A program made the translations under genes and the position numbers. The notes below the pieces were generated by a model that saw only the letters and a program-made list of their open reading frames with translations, made no database searches and was not told the DNA's origin. From UBA1151 sp963579925 (GTDB lineage Bacteria > Chloroflexota > Dehalococcoidia > Lucifugimonadales > Lucifugimonadaceae), in the NCBI GenBank assembly GCA_963579925.1, contig CAUZJA010000150.1:1-7007 (forward strand): a stretch of 7,007 bases of DNA, given 5' to 3'. How positions within the stretch are numbered: the stretch's first letter is position 1; the number at the start of each line of letters is the position of its first letter. This document shows positions 5,656-7,007 of this stretch, in pieces.

Positions 5656-6795
5656 ATGAAAATCGAACGCATTGAAGTCAGCGCCGTTGCCCCGCCTACT
5701 GAGCAGTTCCAGTGGTCGGAAGACCTGCCAGCCCAGTACGCCACCAACACTGTCCTCCGCATCTTCACTGACGAAGGGTTCGAAGGTGTTTCCGGCGTTT
5801 GGAATGCGACCTCGTACGGCTTTGAGAAGTACACAGCGGAGTCGATTCGACACATCGCTCCCATTCTGATTGGCCGTGACCCGTTGCAACGGGAAGAGAT
5901 TTTCTTCGACATCCGCCCACGCGTATTCCCGGTCCCGCCGCAAGCCCTCGCATCAATCGATATCGCGCTCTGGGACCTTGCTGGCAAAGTAGCCGGCCTT
6001 CCGCTCTACCAGATGCTGGGGGGCGCACGCGACAAGATTCGCTCTTATGCAAGCACACCGATGCTGCCCGACGTCGACGCGTACCTAAAGTTCGTCGAAG
6101 ACTTGCTTGGAGAGGGTTACACCGCGGTGAAGTTCCACACCTGGTGCATCCCTGACAAAGATCTAGAACTTTCCAGAGCAGTCGCTAAAGAGTTCGACAC
6201 TTCGAAGATCGACTTCATGCTCGACGCCGAGAATAACTACGAGCGCGGTGACGCCTTACGTGTGGCACGCGAAATCGAAGATTTAGGTTTCACGTGGTTC
6301 GAAGCGCCGCTCCCTGACTACGATCTGGACGGCTATCGCGAACTAACACGACTCACTTCGATTCCGGTGCTTCCGTCGGGCAACTGGTTCATGGACTTGA
6401 TGAGCTTCGCCGAAGCGATCAAGACCAACACGTGGCGCTCCACGCGCACGGACGTCCACATGATGGGCGGCATCACGCAGACTCAGAAGGCGATCACCCT
6501 GACTGAAGCCGCTGGTATCAATTGCGAACTCATGTCCTGGGGCTACCAGCTCAACTCAGCCGCCAACCTGCACCTCATGCTCGCCCACAACAACTGCACG
6601 TTCTATGAACACTCAGTCCCGCAGACCGCATACCACTACGGCATGCACGATCTCATTCAGTCCGACTCCGATGGCTACGTGCACGCGCCAACCAAGCCGG
6701 GGCTTGGACTTGACGTTGACTGGCCCGCGATGAAGGCCGCTACCTTCCACGAGTTCACCATCGACAAGGGCGGAGCACCCGGCTCAGTCCACTAG
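5656..6795 (+). CDS. MR/MLE enolase-superfamily protein, atypical active site
   Basis: A 379-aa protein of the mandelate racemase/muconate lactonizing enzyme family, whose members abstract the alpha-proton of a carboxylate for racemisation, dehydration or cycloisomerisation. An N-terminal capping domain (1-125, with ASIDIALWDLAGKVAGLPL) precedes the barrel. Visible: KFH with Lys159 and His161, metal-ligand candidates Asp190 (DAENNY) and Glu216 (WFEAPL), Asp266 in TDVHMMGG, Glu318 in FYEH, and the C-terminal KPGLGLDVDW. Two usual residues appear missing. The third metal Glu/Asp, expected near 242, is Gly-Asn in PSGNW, and the His of the His-Asp dyad, expected near 293, is Met in LMSWG. It follows the RraA-like gene by 66 bp, with a weak site (TGGAA) before ATG. 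Composition resembles its neighbours. Dehydratase or racemase cannot be decided from sequence alone. Confidence 0.88.
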   Translation: MKIERIEVSAVAPPTEQFQWSEDLPAQYATNTVLRIFTDEGFEGVSGVWNATSYGFEKYTAESIRHIAPILIGRDPLQREEIFFDIRPRVFPVPPQALASIDIALWDLAGKVAGLPLYQMLGGARDKIRSYASTPMLPDVDAYLKFVEDLLGEGYTAVKFHTWCIPDKDLELSRAVAKEFDTSKIDFMLDAENNYERGDALRVAREIEDLGFTWFEAPLPDYDLDGYRELTRLTSIPVLPSGNWFMDLMSFAEAIKTNTWRSTRTDVHMMGGITQTQKAITLTEAAGINCELMSWGYQLNSAANLHLMLAHNNCTFYEHSVPQTAYHYGMHDLIQSDSDGYVHAPTKPGLGLDVDWPAMKAATFHEFTIDKGGAPGSVH

Positions 6796-6871
6796 GTCTT
6801 TGCTCCAGAGGGCTGCAACTTACTTGCGCTATTGGCCCCGGTAACATAACTTCCGTTCTTCTTCGCACAAT

Positions 6872-6882
6872 GGAGGTTTTCG
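6872..6882 (+). promoter_or_regulatory. Ribosome binding site of the partial membrane-protein gene
   Basis: GGAGG (6872-6876) sits 6 bases before GTG 6883. It favours this GTG over ATG 6870 in another frame, which has no such site and gives a basic, Cys-containing peptide of implausible composition. Confidence 0.6.
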
Positions 6883-7007
6883 GTGGACGACCGAGACGAT
6901 TTTCTCCCGCGGCGCGATCCTCTGCCGCAATCGGACAGGAACTGGAGCAATATCGCAACGTGGGCAGTTGCGGCTATTGCTATCGCCGTTTTCCTTTCGG
7001 GGGGCGG
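6883..7007 (+). CDS. N-terminus of a membrane-anchored protein (partial)
   Basis: Only 41 codons are present before the window ends. GTG at 6883 follows GGAGG by 6 bases. Residues 1-25 are polar and charged (MDDRDDFLPRRDPLPQSD), and from about residue 26 (WAVAAIAIAVFLSGG) a hydrophobic stretch begins that looks like a transmembrane helix. The layout suggests a cytoplasmic tail followed by a single-pass or signal anchor. The family cannot be recognised from this fragment. It is 87 bp beyond the MR/MLE gene on the same strand; I see no terminator and no convincing promoter in between, so operon membership is open. Confidence 0.6.
   Translation, partial: MDDRDDFLPRRDPLPQSDRNWSNIATWAVAAIAIAVFLSGG

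Noticed and set aside
6796..6882. Terminator or promoter between the MR/MLE gene and the last gene
   Set aside because: Only a 4-bp GGGC/GCCC pairing with a long loop and a poor TTGCGC -35 match were found; neither is convincing.

Overview
The window looks like bacterial chromosome of moderately high GC, with two divergent, tightly packed gene blocks and an accessory-looking left flank. Housekeeping proteins carry full family motifs, and GTG and TTG starts are used beside ATG. A metabolic block pairs a mandelate-racemase/muconate-lactonizing (MR/MLE) protein with RraA-like and ketopantoate-reductase-like proteins. That combination is compatible with Chloroflexota (Dehalococcoidia, SAR202 type), where MR/MLE paralogues are known to be abundant. 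This placement is an inference from gene content; no rRNA or tRNA is present to test it.

Layout: 1-275 holds no convincing gene. It contains a pair of 23-bp near-direct repeats resembling an insertion-sequence terminus and a perfect 10-bp-stem palindrome. Positions 276-545 (minus) encode a small unrecognised protein. A clear intrinsic terminator at 651-676 ends a minus-strand operon read right to left: rph (RNase PH), eno (enolase), gap (NAD-type GAPDH). In this operon rph and eno overlap by ATGA, and gap follows eno after 18 bp.

Positions 3761-3905 form a divergent promoter region. It holds an extended -10 promoter for rph-eno-gap and a -35/-10 promoter for the plus strand, and each has its own palindrome near the predicted transcription start. 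The plus-strand block is a ketopantoate-reductase-like dehydrogenase, an RraA/HMG-aldolase-like protein and an MR/MLE enolase-superfamily protein. After an 87-bp gap, a new membrane-anchored protein begins and runs off the window.

How the genes may work together: eno and gap are core lower glycolysis/gluconeogenesis, coupled to an RNA 3'-end processing exoribonuclease. The three plus-strand enzymes fit an organic-acid or sugar-acid catabolic module (dehydration/isomerisation or racemisation, retro-aldol or decarboxylation, keto-acid reduction) whose products could feed central metabolism. The MR/MLE and reductase proteins depart from canonical active-site residues, so their true substrates cannot be named. 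I see no defence system, CRISPR array or RNA gene.
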